64,000 bases of DNA from Acinetobacter chinensis (GCF_002165375.2 NZ_CP032134.1:868001-932000); one strand, 5' to 3'. Shown: positions 54,496 through 64,000, counted from the stretch's first letter. Made by a program: numbers and translations. Notes: a model not told the origin generated them from the sequence alone.

Positions 54496-55287
54496 ATGAT
54501 GGAAGGACAGGTTGTCTGGATTACGGGTGCATCTTCGGGACTGGGTAAAGCACTGGCAAAGGAATGTGCCTTGCAGGGCGCACAGGTTGTACTGACAGCC
54601 CGTCGTCTGGATGAGCTGGAAAATGTCCGTGTGACATTAATGCATCCTGAACGTCATATATCTGTAGCGGCAGATATCACCAGTGAAAGTCAGGTCAGAC
54701 ATGCTTATGAACAGGTGCTGGCTCAGAAGGGGCGTATTGATCTGCTGATCAATAATGCGGGATTAAGCCAGCGGGCACTGATTGCTGACACGACCATGCA
54801 GACTGAACGTGCCATTATGGAAGTGGATTATTTTTCACAGGTTTTTTTAACAAAACTGGTTCTGCCGACATTCCTGACTCAGAAATCTGGTCGTATTGCA
54901 TTTGTCTCAAGCGTGGCAGGGTTGCTTGGAACACAGTATCGGGCATCCTATTCAGCAGCCAAAGCCGCGATCCACATGTGGGCAAACAGTCTGCGGGCTG
55001 AAGTGGCACAGAATGGTGTCAATGTCTCGGTTATATTTCCAGGTTTTGTACGTACCAATGTGTCATTCAATGCGCTGGATGGTGAGGGTAAACCACAGGG
55101 GCATCAGGACGAAGCTATTGAAAATGGTCTGGATGCTGAGGACTTCGCTCAACAGACGGTTGCAGCCCTGATGAAAGGTGAGGAATATATCGTGATTGGT
55201 GGTCGCAAAGAAAAACTGGGTGTACTGGTTTCCCGTTTATCACCAACGACCTTATATAAAATGATCCGAAAAATGAAAGTTAAATAA
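54496..55287 (+). CDS. short-chain dehydrogenase/reductase
   Basis: 263 residues. Rossmann NAD(P) site WITGASSGLGKALAKECA, INNAG, catalytic Ser in VSSVAGLLG and YSAAKAAIHM (Tyr/Lys). The C-terminus SPTTLYKMIRKMKVK is a short basic tail seen in membrane-associated SDRs of the DHRS7-like type. Oxidoreductase on an unknown alcohol or ketone, perhaps lipid. ATAAGGAAATTAAG provides the ribosome binding site. Confidence 0.9.
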   Translation: MMEGQVVWITGASSGLGKALAKECALQGAQVVLTARRLDELENVRVTLMHPERHISVAADITSESQVRHAYEQVLAQKGRIDLLINNAGLSQRALIADTTMQTERAIMEVDYFSQVFLTKLVLPTFLTQKSGRIAFVSSVAGLLGTQYRASYSAAKAAIHMWANSLRAEVAQNGVNVSVIFPGFVRTNVSFNALDGEGKPQGHQDEAIENGLDAEDFAQQTVAALMKGEEYIVIGGRKEKLGVLVSRLSPTTLYKMIRKMKVK

Positions 55288-55349
55288 GTCTTTGTAAGTT
55301 ATTTTATTTCAGTCTTTATTTTTAGCACATTGCGCAGGGTGGACAGGCA

Positions 55350-56117
55350 GTGTTGATTCAGCATCAGTTCAGATTATCTCAGCATCTGGTTCTTTGCCTG
55401 TGCATTCTGATATTTTCAGTCAGTTCCCATGCCAGACAGGTACAGCAACAGGCTGCGCAGGCATGGGCTTATGCAGAACCATCGGACGAAGAGAAGCAGG
55501 GCTGGCGACCCCGTGAGCATTTTTTTGATGCGGAAAAATGGCTGAAAACTGAATTTTACGATACTAAGAAATCAGCCAGGACTTCTGCTAAAAGCACTGA
55601 TCAGCGTTTACCGACTGCACAGCTGGATACCCGTCAGATTCCTTATCGCTTTGAAATACTGAACCATCAACAGTACTTAAAAACACCTTCGGCAGATGCA
55701 GCTAAGTGTCCTGTACGCTGTATTCTGCTCAATGGTCATATTTTTTCTGATCAGCTGACCATCTTAAACAGCAGCTGGTTAAAAGAAGTGGGGCGTTTTA
55801 TTTACGCTGACCACAGTGTACATATCATCGACATGCGTAATCATCAGTCACAGTATTATGGTGGGATTGGTTTTCTAAGCATTCAGAACAATCAGATCAA
55901 CTTCCATTATTTTGATGGTTTCAGAAAAGCTGTTGGTAATACCATGTATCGCATTTACGATCAGGGTCTGGAAGTAAAAATGGATGATGGGACTTACCAG
56001 TCGGTAATCCGTTTTGATCAGAAGGGTTTTCACCAGACAGAACTGACACCTTATCCTTTGACTATGCAAAGCTGTACTGAGAAAAAAGGAAAATGGGTAT
56101 GTGAAATGGCTCGTTAA
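55350..56117 (+). CDS. exported protein of unknown function
   Basis: 255 residues from GTG 55350. Signal peptide LVLCLCILIFSVSSHARQ with cleavage after SHA, so periplasmic or surface. The mature part contains two Cys in AAKCPVRCILLNG and two near the end (SCTEKKGKWVCEM), suggesting disulphides. GGIGFLSIQNNQINFHYFDG suggests beta structure. Not recognised. Confidence 0.75.
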   Translation: MLIQHQFRLSQHLVLCLCILIFSVSSHARQVQQQAAQAWAYAEPSDEEKQGWRPREHFFDAEKWLKTEFYDTKKSARTSAKSTDQRLPTAQLDTRQIPYRFEILNHQQYLKTPSADAAKCPVRCILLNGHIFSDQLTILNSSWLKEVGRFIYADHSVHIIDMRNHQSQYYGGIGFLSIQNNQINFHYFDGFRKAVGNTMYRIYDQGLEVKMDDGTYQSVIRFDQKGFHQTELTPYPLTMQSCTEKKGKWVCEMAR

Positions 56118-56237
56118 TCAGCAACCATTTCATTTTAACCCCGAATATTTCCTGATATTGGCAGCTTATCCATACCTGAGCGAAAGTGATTCATTCATTT
56201 CAGTGTGGATATCTGCATGCTCCAGGGCTGTATATGT

Positions 56238-56681
56238 TCAGGAGTACGGTTTCTGGATGGCTGTGCCATAAGCAAAGACCTCTACCATTCCGCCCTGCAT
56301 GCCCAGTTCAGTGGTACTTAAACGTAAGCCCATAATCTGTGTCGCGCCTGCATCCATTGCTTTCTGTTTTAAACGTACAACGGCCTCTCGCCGTGCCCGA
56401 TCAACCACACTTTCATAAGTCGTCAAACGACCACCAAAGAAATTCTGTATCTGAGCAATGATATATTTGAAATAATCATGCGAAATGACCACATTGCTTT
56501 CGATCAGCAGACCTGGGTGCTCTGAGGTCTGAAATTTATTGGTATCAATACGGATGTGCGCCAGCGCCTGTTCTTTGTGTTCAAGCTCATTCAGATGTTT
56601 GTGTTCGATATGACGACCAAAAGCCCACCCGATGATGAACAGAACAAGCGTCAGGACGATTTTAAAAATTAACCCATCCAT
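56238..56681 (-). CDS. YbjQ-family protein with membrane anchor
   Basis: 147 residues. An N-terminal helix (MDGLIFKIVLTLVLFIIGWA) is followed by a YbjQ/UPF0145 domain (IESNVVISHDYFKYIIAQIQ, ARREAVVRLKQKAMDAGATQ, and a C-terminal VFAYGTAI). The family forms pentamers of unknown function. Six bases downstream of a soluble paralogue in the same operon. Confidence 0.88.
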   Translation of the reverse strand: MDGLIFKIVLTLVLFIIGWAFGRHIEHKHLNELEHKEQALAHIRIDTNKFQTSEHPGLLIESNVVISHDYFKYIIAQIQNFFGGRLTTYESVVDRARREAVVRLKQKAMDAGATQIMGLRLSTTELGMQGGMVEVFAYGTAIQKPYS

Positions 56682-56687
56682 GTTGTA

Positions 56688-57041
56688 TTATCCTGCTGGA
56701 AATGGATCGGGTAAGTGTGGTCTGCTGGGTTCTACAATGACCGCTGTGCCGTAAACAAACAGTTCTGATGCACCCTGAGCAATATTGGAGGTTGAAAAAC
56801 GGATACCGACAATTGCATTTGCACCCATGCTCTGTGCTTTTTGAATCATACGGTCCATTGCTTCCTGACGGGATTCCTCCAGCAGTTCGGTATAACCTTT
56901 CAGTTCACCGCCCACGATATTTTTCAGCCCTGCCATAAAATCACGACCAACGTGCTTACTGCGGACTGTACTGCCATAGACGACATCCAGCTGTCTAGTG
57001 ATGTGATGCCCTGGAACGCTTTCTAAATTACTGAGTTGCAT
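56688..57041 (-). CDS. YbjQ-family protein
   Basis: 117 residues, soluble. Typical UPF0145 sequence: LDVVYGSTVRSKHVGRDFMA, ESRQEAMDRMIQKAQSMGAN, AIVGIRFSTSNIAQGASEL, FVYGTAVIVE. Function unknown, sometimes annotated as heavy-metal-binding on structural grounds. Forms a tandem pair with the anchored paralogue, possibly a mixed oligomer. Confidence 0.9.
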   Translation of the reverse strand: MQLSNLESVPGHHITRQLDVVYGSTVRSKHVGRDFMAGLKNIVGGELKGYTELLEESRQEAMDRMIQKAQSMGANAIVGIRFSTSNIAQGASELFVYGTAVIVEPSRPHLPDPFPAG

Positions 57042-57101
57042 AGTCTGTATTCATAAGGAAACTGTCTCTGAAGATAGGCAAAGCCTGTTTAAAAAGCAAT
57101 A

Positions 57102-57127
57102 AAAAAGCCCACCGAAGTGAGCTTTTA
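57102..57127 (-). terminator. adeIJK operon terminator
   Basis: AAAAGCCCACCGAAGTGAGC followed by TTTT. A stem with one mismatch; minus-strand T run from the A tract at 57101-57106; 15 bp past the adeK stop. Confidence 0.75.
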
Positions 57128-57141
57128 AATCAGTGCTGATA

Positions 57142-58602
57142 TTATTTGCTGTCAGCCTGACGCTGAGCTGTAGAAGGCTGCTGCAGTGTCGCATCGCCTG
57201 TATTGACTTTTACGCCACCACCGAGGGATTTATAAACTTCAACCTGGTTGTTTAAGTTTGCCTGCTCCAGCAACAGTAAGCCCTGTTCAGCTGCATAAGA
57301 CGCACGCTGTGCATCCAGTACAGTCAAATAACTGTCAATACCGGCACGGAAGCGGGCATTGGACAGTTTATAGGTTGTATTTGTTGCTTCGACTAAGCGT
57401 TTTTGTGCAGAGAGACGGTCACCGATATTCTGACGGACAGCCAGTGCATCATTGACTTCACGGAAAGCAGACTGAATGGATTTTTCATAATCAGCCAGAG
57501 CAATTTTCTGGTCAATTTCTGAAACTTTTACATTTGCTTTACGCACGCCCCAGTCAAACAAAGGCACATCCAGACTTGGTCCAACAGACCAAAGGAATGA
57601 ACCTGATTTGAACAGATCGCTGAGATCAGTGGAAGCATAACCTAAGTTACCAGTCAGGCTGATGGTCGGGAACATTTTGGCTTTCGCAGCACCAATATTC
57701 GCACCGGCAGCAGACAGTTTGTATTCTGCAGCTTTAACATCAGGACGGTTATTCAGCAGATCACTTGGAAGACCTGACTGGAGTACCGTGGTATTGGTAA
57801 TTTTTGTGACACGCTGTGCAGGCAATAAATTTGCAGGCAGCTGCTGGCCAACCAGCAGATTTAACAGGTTCTGAGCCTGTGCAACCTGTGTTTTATAGTT
57901 GGCAACATCATTACGTGCTGTTTCAACAGAAATCTGTGCCTGACGGACAGGAACTTCACTGTCGATACCAACATCAAAACGCTTTTTGTTCAGATTGTAG
58001 GATTCAAGCTGAGCTTTCAGTGTCTGGTCTGCAAGTTTCAACTGAGAGCTGGCAAAAGAATAGTTCAGCCATGCCTGTGTCACTTGTCCAATCAGTGCAA
58101 TCTGAGTGGAATCTTTGGCACTGGCAGTTGCTAAGTATGTGTCCAGGATGTTGTCACGTAAGCTACGGATACGTCCCCAGAAGTCCAGCTCATAAGCCGT
58201 GATCCCCAATCCAACCTGATAGGTTGAATATGGGTTGTTTGGATCACGGGTAGGGGATACCTGACGCAATACACTGCCGCTTGCACCGATAGAGGGTAAC
58301 AGCGCAGTTTTCGTAATCTGGTATTGCTCCTGCGCTTTTTCAATATTCAGTGCTGCTACACGCAGATCACGGTTATTCTGAAGTGCCAGATCAAGCGTCT
58401 GAATGAGACGAGGGTCAGAGAAGAAATCTTTATAACCCTGTTCTGCAACAGATGTACCCGATGCATTACTGATATAACTTGTTGGCAGATTTGTCTGCGC
58501 TACGGGTTCTGGGCCACGCATGCTTTGACATGCAGTCAAAGCAAGCGCAAGTGCAGATACCGCAATGCTACGACCTGAAACAGACCATATATTCTGCATC
58601 AC
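57142..58602 (-). CDS. adeK: outer membrane efflux channel AdeK
   Basis: 486 residues. TolC/OprM-type channel. Lipoprotein signal ALALALTACQSMRGPEP; two repeated OEP domains of long helices and strands (ALQNNRDLRVAALNIEKAQE; RPDVKAAEYKLSAAGANIGA). Start overlaps the adeJ stop by 4 bp. Completes the AdeIJK tripartite pump exporting many drugs. Confidence 0.95.
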   Translation of the reverse strand: MMQNIWSVSGRSIAVSALALALTACQSMRGPEPVAQTNLPTSYISNASGTSVAEQGYKDFFSDPRLIQTLDLALQNNRDLRVAALNIEKAQEQYQITKTALLPSIGASGSVLRQVSPTRDPNNPYSTYQVGLGITAYELDFWGRIRSLRDNILDTYLATASAKDSTQIALIGQVTQAWLNYSFASSQLKLADQTLKAQLESYNLNKKRFDVGIDSEVPVRQAQISVETARNDVANYKTQVAQAQNLLNLLVGQQLPANLLPAQRVTKITNTTVLQSGLPSDLLNNRPDVKAAEYKLSAAGANIGAAKAKMFPTISLTGNLGYASTDLSDLFKSGSFLWSVGPSLDVPLFDWGVRKANVKVSEIDQKIALADYEKSIQSAFREVNDALAVRQNIGDRLSAQKRLVEATNTTYKLSNARFRAGIDSYLTVLDAQRASYAAEQGLLLLEQANLNNQVEVYKSLGGGVKVNTGDATLQQPSTAQRQADSK

Positions 58603-61600
58603 GATGATTGCTCCTGAGTGTTAATTTTTTTAGGTTTATATTTAAAGATACTGCGGATCCATACGAAGAACACAGGGATAAAGAAAATACCCAGCAGTGT
58701 TGAACTGATTACGCCACCCAGTACACCATAACCTACAGAGTGCTGGCTTCCTGCGCCTGCACCGCTTGCAAGCGCAAGAGGCAGTACACCAAAACCGAAA
58801 GCAAGTGTAGTCATGATAATAGGACGTAAACGCATTCTTGCAGCATGAAGCGTTGCATCAAACAGATCTTCGCCTTTTTCCTGAAGTTCTTTGGCAAATT
58901 CCACAATCAGAATCGCGTTTTTCGCAGACAGACCAATTACGGCAATCATTGCGACCTGGAAGTAGATGTTGTTGGACAGATTTGGGTCACCTTTAATGAT
59001 CATACCCAGATAAGTCAGCAACACAGCACCCAGAATACCTAATGGAACAACCAGCAGGACTGAGAATGGAATAGACCAGCTTTCATACAGTGCAGCAAGA
59101 CACAGGAATACAATCAGCAGAGACAGTGCATAGAGGAATGGAGCCTGATCACCAGATTCACGTTCTTCAAGTGACAGACCTGTCCACTCATAATCGAAGC
59201 CCTGTAAGCCCATGGATGGCAGTTTGGCAACAATTTCTTCCATTGCTTTCATTGCATCACCAGAGCTGATACCAGGTGCTGGAGTACCCTGAAGGTTCAC
59301 AGATGAAACGCCGTTATAACGTTCAAGACGAGGTGAACCATATGTCCATTTGCCTGTTGCAAATGCAGAGAATGGAACCATCACGCCTTTGTTGTTACGG
59401 ACATACCATTTGTTCAGGTCTTCCGGCATCATGCGTGCATCCGCTTCACCCTGGACATAAACTTTCTTCACACGACCACGGTCTACGAAGTCATTGATGT
59501 ATGAACCACCCCACGCCATGCTCATGGTTGAATTGATATCAGCAATACTGACACCCATTGCACCCGCCTGAGCCTGATCAATTTCAATCTGATACTGAGG
59601 TGTATCTTCCTGACCGTTCGGACGTACACCCACCAGGCGCTTGTCCTGAGATGCCATACCCAGAATTGCATTTCGTGCAGCAATCAGTTTGTCATGACCC
59701 TGACCACCTGGATCTTTCAGCTGAAGGTTAAAACCAGCGGTTACACCCAGTTCAGGCATTGCAGGTAACTGTAACGGCATTACATAAGAGGCATCTTTTG
59801 CAATCATGTTCAGTGCCATACCACGCTGGATCACAGCACCGATCTGCTGTTCTGGCGTTGTACGCTCACTCCAGTCTTTCAGTTTAATGAAAGCAAGACC
59901 TGCGTTCTGACCAATACCTGTAAATGAGAAGCCGGCAACACTGAACACAGACTGTACAGCATTGGCTTTGTCATGCAGGAAGAAGTCCGTCATGGTATCA
60001 ACGACTTTACCTGTACGGTCAAGCGTTGCGTTTGGCGGTAACTGTACCAGCGTCATTACCACACCCTGATCTTCATCAGGAAGGAATGATTTCGGCATTT
60101 TGATGAACACACCCACCAGCAGCGCAATAACGACTGCATAAATCACGCCTGAGAACAGTTTGTGATGTGTCATGCGGTTTACGCCGTTCTGATATTTATC
60201 AGCAGTGCGGTCAAAGGCATTGTTGAACCAGCGGAAGAAGCGGGCAAAAACACCGTTGCTTTCTTCTTTGCCTGGTTCATGCTGTTTCAGAATCGTTGCA
60301 CACAGGGCAGGGGTGAAGGTCAGAGCCACAATCAGTGACAGAATCATGGCTGTCACAAGCGTGATGGAGAACTGACGGTAAATTACGCCTGTTGTACCAC
60401 CAAAGAAAGCCATTGGTACGAATACCGCAGTCAGTACAGAGGTAATACCAATCAAGGCACCAGAAATCTGTTTCATGGAGATTTCAGTGGCTTCAACAGG
60501 ATCAAGATGATCTTCGACCATCACACGTTCAACGTTTTCCACGACAACAATTGCGTCATCCACTAACAGACCGATGGCGAGTACCATGGCGAACATGGTG
60601 AGCGTATTGATCGAGAAACCGAACATGTTGATGACAGCAAATGTTCCCAGTACAACAACCGGTACTGCCATGGTTGGAATAATGGTTGCACGCCAGTTCT
60701 GAAGGAACAGGAACATCACAAAGAATACAAGGATGACAGCTTCAATCAGCGTATGTACTACACTTTCAATTGAAAGTTTAATAAATGGCGTTGTATCGAA
60801 TGCAAGATCATCTTTCATTCCTGTCGGATAGTTCTTACGAAGTTCAACCAGACGGGCTTCAACTGCTTCAGCTGTATCCAGTGCGTTTGCACCGGTTGCG
60901 AGTTTAATTGCAACACCACCGGCAGGTTTGCCGTTGTATTTTGAATCAAACTGATAGGTATCTGCACCCAGTTCAACACGGGCTACATCACCCAGGCGTA
61001 CCTGAGCACCATCTGAAGTATTACGAAGGAAAATATTTTTAAACTGTTCAGGTGTAGTCAGCATGCTCTGTGCATTGACAGTTGCATTCAGAACCTGACC
61101 TTCAACTGCTGGTGCGCCACCTAACTGACCGACTGCAACCTGAGAGTTCTGCGAGCGGATCGCTGCAGCAATATCACTTGGTGTAACACCAAAGCTGGTC
61201 ATTTTTGCAGGATCAAGCCAGATACGCATTGCATAAGAACCACCAAACACCTGTACTTCACCCACACCTGCCACACGGCTGAGGGGTTCAGAAATATTGG
61301 AGTTTACATAGTCTTTAATGTCATCTGCTGAAAGGTTGCCATCAGGTGAATAAAATGCAAGTACCTGTAAGAAGCTGGCACCTGATTTAGTGACTTTCAC
61401 ACCCTGACGCTGAACATCTTCAGGTAACAGCGCTGTCGCTGACTGAAGTTTGTTCTGCACCTGAACCTGTGCAATATCAGGATCAACACCCTGTTCGAAG
61501 TTCAGGGTAATGGAAGCCTGACCGTTACCGGCACTGTTGGATGAAATATAACGTAAGCCATCCAGACCGTTCATTTGCTGCTCAATAATCTGAGTCACTG

Positions 61601-61778
61601 TATTTTCTACAGTTTCAGCAGATGCACCAGGATAAGTTGCCGAAATGGAAACTGTTGGTGGAGCAATGGTCGGATACTGTGCAATTGGCATTTTTGACAG
61701 CGTGAGTACACCCGCCAGCATGATGACCAATGCAATCACCCATGCAAAAATCGGGCGATGAATAAAAAATTGAGCCAT
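58599..61778 (-). CDS. adeJ: RND multidrug efflux transporter AdeJ
   Basis: 1059 residues, 12 membrane helices with two large periplasmic loops. HAE1-family features: FIHRPIFAWVIALVIMLAG at the start, proton-relay Asp pair in GLLVDDAIVVVENVERVMVE, and FFIPVFFVWIRSIFK near the end. Very close to AdeJ of A. baumannii. Intrinsic resistance to beta-lactams, tetracyclines, quinolones and others in that species. Confidence 0.97.
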   Translation of the reverse strand: MAQFFIHRPIFAWVIALVIMLAGVLTLSKMPIAQYPTIAPPTVSISATYPGASAETVENTVTQIIEQQMNGLDGLRYISSNSAGNGQASITLNFEQGVDPDIAQVQVQNKLQSATALLPEDVQRQGVKVTKSGASFLQVLAFYSPDGNLSADDIKDYVNSNISEPLSRVAGVGEVQVFGGSYAMRIWLDPAKMTSFGVTPSDIAAAIRSQNSQVAVGQLGGAPAVEGQVLNATVNAQSMLTTPEQFKNIFLRNTSDGAQVRLGDVARVELGADTYQFDSKYNGKPAGGVAIKLATGANALDTAEAVEARLVELRKNYPTGMKDDLAFDTTPFIKLSIESVVHTLIEAVILVFFVMFLFLQNWRATIIPTMAVPVVVLGTFAVINMFGFSINTLTMFAMVLAIGLLVDDAIVVVENVERVMVEDHLDPVEATEISMKQISGALIGITSVLTAVFVPMAFFGGTTGVIYRQFSITLVTAMILSLIVALTFTPALCATILKQHEPGKEESNGVFARFFRWFNNAFDRTADKYQNGVNRMTHHKLFSGVIYAVVIALLVGVFIKMPKSFLPDEDQGVVMTLVQLPPNATLDRTGKVVDTMTDFFLHDKANAVQSVFSVAGFSFTGIGQNAGLAFIKLKDWSERTTPEQQIGAVIQRGMALNMIAKDASYVMPLQLPAMPELGVTAGFNLQLKDPGGQGHDKLIAARNAILGMASQDKRLVGVRPNGQEDTPQYQIEIDQAQAGAMGVSIADINSTMSMAWGGSYINDFVDRGRVKKVYVQGEADARMMPEDLNKWYVRNNKGVMVPFSAFATGKWTYGSPRLERYNGVSSVNLQGTPAPGISSGDAMKAMEEIVAKLPSMGLQGFDYEWTGLSLEERESGDQAPFLYALSLLIVFLCLAALYESWSIPFSVLLVVPLGILGAVLLTYLGMIIKGDPNLSNNIYFQVAMIAVIGLSAKNAILIVEFAKELQEKGEDLFDATLHAARMRLRPIIMTTLAFGFGVLPLALASGAGAGSQHSVGYGVLGGVISSTLLGIFFIPVFFVWIRSIFKYKPKKINTQEQSS

Positions 61779-61791
61779 TGAAGTCTACCCC

Positions 61792-63051
61792 TTATGCGTG
61801 TGAAGTAGCTTTTTCTTCAGTCGTTTTGCTCGCAGGAGCAGGTTGAGCTGACTGAGCCTGTTTCGAAGCAGGCTGACCTGGTTGTGCTTCAGGCTGAGCT
61901 TGATAAGGCTTTGCAGTCACCGGCTGTTCAGGTTTTACTTTAGCAATACCATCCACAATGACTTTGTCACCGGCCTGCAGACCTTCAGTCACGATCCAGT
62001 CTTTGCCCTGAACACCGACAGTCGTCACAGGACGTGTTTCAACCTGACCTTTTGCATTGACCAGCATAGCCATTGCCTGACCTGTTGGTGTGCGGGTGAT
62101 TGCTGCCTGAGGAATCAGGAATGCATTTGGAATCACACCCTGAACAATCTGAGCATTGGCAAACATACCAGGCAGTAACAGATGATTCGGGTTAGGGAAG
62201 ACCGCACGTAAAGTCACAGTACCTGTTTCAGGATTTACACTGGCATCAGAAAAGGCAAGACGTCCTTCAACAGGATAGTAGCTGCCATCTTCAAGTTTCA
62301 GTTTGACTTTAGTGTTGTTACTGCTGTCCAGGCTGCCTTTACTCAGCTGCTGACGCAGACGGAGCAGTTCAGCACTTGACTGATTCATGTCTACATAAAT
62401 TGGATCAAGACGCTGAATTGTCACCAGTGGATCAGCCTGATTTGCTGTCACCAAAGCACCAGCCGTCACAGTAGAACGGTTGGTCTGACCTGAAATTGGG
62501 GCGCGGACAGTTGAATAACCTAAGTTGATTTCAGCATTTTTCAGTTCTGCCTGAGTCGCTGCAAGATCAGCTTCAGCCAGTTTTACCTGAGCCACGATGT
62601 CATCATATTCCTGTTTTGAAATTGCATTACTGCCAACCAGCTGACGGTAACGACCTTCTTTCACACGTAATACATTCAGATTTGCTTGCTGACGAGCCAA
62701 AGCAGCACGAGCACTGTCGGCACTTGCACGGTTGGTACGGGCATCAACTTCATAGAGTGCCTGACCTTCGCGAACATAGCTGCCTTCAGTAAACAGACGC
62801 TTCAGAATCACACCACTGGTCTGTGGACGAACTTCTGAAACTTCAAATGCGGTGGTACGGCCTGACAGTTCGACAGACTGTTCCACACTCTGTGGCTGCG
62901 CAACAATAATACCTACTTCTGTGGGAGGCATCTGTTGAGCAGCAGCAGCTTGCTGTGCATCTTTTGGATCTTTGCTACAACCAACAAGTGCGATACTTGT
63001 TGCTAATGCGCAAGCAGTAAGGGTCGGAGCCCAAAGCTTTGCAGACATCAT
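61792..63051 (-). CDS. adeI: membrane fusion protein AdeI
   Basis: 419 residues. Lipobox ALATSIALVGCSKDPKDAQQ, lipoyl-like domain (RLFTEGSYVREGQALYEVDA), alpha-hairpin (RQQANLNVLRVKEGRYRQLV), beta-barrel and membrane-proximal domains, and a Gln/Ala/Pro-rich tail. First gene of adeIJK, linking AdeJ to AdeK. Only 33 bp separate it from the PAP2 gene upstream. Confidence 0.96.
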   Translation of the reverse strand: MMSAKLWAPTLTACALATSIALVGCSKDPKDAQQAAAAQQMPPTEVGIIVAQPQSVEQSVELSGRTTAFEVSEVRPQTSGVILKRLFTEGSYVREGQALYEVDARTNRASADSARAALARQQANLNVLRVKEGRYRQLVGSNAISKQEYDDIVAQVKLAEADLAATQAELKNAEINLGYSTVRAPISGQTNRSTVTAGALVTANQADPLVTIQRLDPIYVDMNQSSAELLRLRQQLSKGSLDSSNNTKVKLKLEDGSYYPVEGRLAFSDASVNPETGTVTLRAVFPNPNHLLLPGMFANAQIVQGVIPNAFLIPQAAITRTPTGQAMAMLVNAKGQVETRPVTTVGVQGKDWIVTEGLQAGDKVIVDGIAKVKPEQPVTAKPYQAQPEAQPGQPASKQAQSAQPAPASKTTEEKATSHA

Positions 63052-63084
63052 TATTCCACCTCAGTTAGATTTATATCTAAAATT

Positions 63085-63693
63085 TTAATCATTTGTTTGC
63101 ACTTTACTGTTTTGGGTAAACAGCAGATAAAGCAGCGAAATCCAAATGAAGCTAATGCTCCAGCCCGACAGGACATCCGTAGGGTAATGAACACCAAGAT
63201 AAACTCTTGAAACACCCATCATCAGTATCCATATCAATGCACACAGGAAAATCAGTTTATGTGCTGTATGTTTCATGCTGAGGTAAATTGCAAGACATCC
63301 GAGCGTTGCTGCATAGAAACTATGAGCACTTGGAAATGACGCACCGTAACTTTCAACCAGGTGGTACATTTCAGGAGGACGGGGTCTTGAAAATACGAAT
63401 TTAAGCAGCCATGCAGTTGCAAAACTTCCTGACAGTCCTGTAACGATAAAAACAATGTTCGTATACTTTTTATACCAGGTCAGGCACAAACACCATAGAG
63501 TGGCTAAAAATAATACACCTGGCATGCCGCCTATTGTCGACAATACAGTTGCAAAATTGTTCATCGAATCAGTGCGATGCTGACTCATCCATATCACTGC
63601 ATTCAGATCATGGACATGAAAAGCAGGAATAAACAAAAGCAACATACTGATAATAAACAAAAAACAACCGACCGATAACAGCAGATAAGGCAT
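63085..63693 (-). CDS. PAP2-family phosphatase
   Basis: 202 residues, six membrane helices. Complete motifs: KFVFSRPRPPEM (C1), GASFPSAHSFYAATLG (C2) and SRVYLGVHYPTDVLSG (C3), with the active-site His residues in place. Probably a PgpB/BacA-like lipid phosphatase acting on phosphatidylglycerophosphate or undecaprenyl pyrophosphate. It lies just upstream of adeI on the same strand, so the operon may begin here, as in A. baumannii. Confidence 0.92.
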   Translation of the reverse strand: MPYLLLSVGCFLFIISMLLLFIPAFHVHDLNAVIWMSQHRTDSMNNFATVLSTIGGMPGVLFLATLWCLCLTWYKKYTNIVFIVTGLSGSFATAWLLKFVFSRPRPPEMYHLVESYGASFPSAHSFYAATLGCLAIYLSMKHTAHKLIFLCALIWILMMGVSRVYLGVHYPTDVLSGWSISFIWISLLYLLFTQNSKVQTND

Positions 63694-63845
63694 GTCGGAA
63701 TCCTTGTCATTTTAACCGATCAGAGCACGGTTATTTAATGGACTAAAGTGTACTCATCAGTACACTTTATTTCAAGTGCGTGTAAATTATGCTGATTTGT
63801 TTTTGTGTATCTGTAACATAAAACAATATAAATATAACAAAAAAA

Positions 63846-64000
63846 TCAGTGGGTATTCTTGTGGTTTTGTGAAGAATCGTTCACAACCAAAGGGTCTTTA
63901 GGCGGCCAGAAAAAATCACTTGGGCGGGTCAGGAAGTGAGTCAGAACCAGTTTTGCAAGCGGTTTCCACTGTTCGAAACGGACACGGCGGGCACGTAAAG
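63846..64000 (-). CDS. 3' end of an unidentified gene
   Basis: Frame open to the right edge, stop TGA at 63848-63846; only the last 50 codons are inside. Sequence includes RRVRFEQWKPLAKLVLTHFL then TRPSDFFWPPKDPL and a polar tail ending QNHKNTH. The tail resembles a cytoplasmic end after a domain rich in Arg and aromatics. Not identified from so little. Confidence 0.55.
   Translation of the reverse strand, partial: LRARRVRFEQWKPLAKLVLTHFLTRPSDFFWPPKDPLVVNDSSQNHKNTH

Noticed and set aside
1..64000. tRNA or rRNA genes as integration sites
   Set aside because: I found no tRNA-like cloverleaf or rRNA sequence; the islets lie behind protein genes (nrdB, valS).

Overview
The window is chromosomal DNA of an Acinetobacter, probably not A. 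baumannii itself. The BfmR/BfmS pair, the AdeIJK efflux operon (I-J-K order), PmrC-PmrA-PmrB and a Bap-type adhesin with a BapA-like prefix are all recognisably Acinetobacter. The predicted PmrA and others differ at many positions from the A. baumannii proteins I remember. Most of the window is ordinary core genome. Three stretches are accessory: a giant adhesin gene broken by an insertion sequence, a defence-type islet behind nrdB, and a retron-type islet behind valS.

Layout. 1-1490: end of fabG, acpP and a LysM/BON protein. 1810-9895: a Bap-like, type I-secreted Ig-repeat adhesin of about 2266 residues, split in frame by a 1282-bp IS3-family element (7716-8997). 10422-13627: a small MreB-like membrane protein and a WG-repeat/Sel1-repeat protein that looks frameshifted. 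13826-18760: an islet flanked by 19-bp direct repeats, lying between the nrdB stop and what appears to be nrdB's own terminator. It carries a three-gene operon (NdpA-like nucleoid-associated protein, GapS4a-like PD-(D/E)XK-type protein, GapS4b-like protein). The last gene is broken by a different IS3-family element. 18771-23578: nrdB, a 43-residue membrane protein missed by length cut-offs, nrdA and its putative NrdR and DnaA sites. 23869-33799: bfmRS, putP, SPFH/NfeD pair, patatin lipoprotein, acyltransferase, MFS transporter, porin.

33860-44254: eptA(pmrC)-pmrA-pmrB, a sugar-kinase-like protein, a PAP2 phosphatase, amtB and the gltIJKL glutamate/aspartate ABC transporter. 44774-50530: a J-domain protein, REP-like palindromes, a truncated DUF559 nuclease gene, then a complete retron (PRTase-fold protein, winged-helix protein, msr-msd RNA with 13-nt a1/a2 repeats, reverse transcriptase). 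A second copy of the first IS follows in the opposite orientation, then a diverged duplicate of the last 29 codons of valS, a small membrane-protein gene, and valS itself. 53777-64000: a protein of unknown function, an SDR enzyme, an exported protein, two YbjQ proteins, adeIJK, a PAP2 phosphatase and the end of one more gene.

How they fit together: the core genes cover fatty-acid synthesis, deoxynucleotide supply, envelope stress and lipid A modification (BfmRS, PmrCAB), drug efflux and nitrogen/amino-acid uptake. The accessory islets sit immediately downstream of essential genes (nrdB, valS) without disrupting them, as expected for anti-phage cargo at integration hotspots. Both defence-like islets lack a recombinase of their own. 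The main findings are the retron with its readable msr-msd RNA and the direct-repeat-bounded NdpA-GapS4-like islet.
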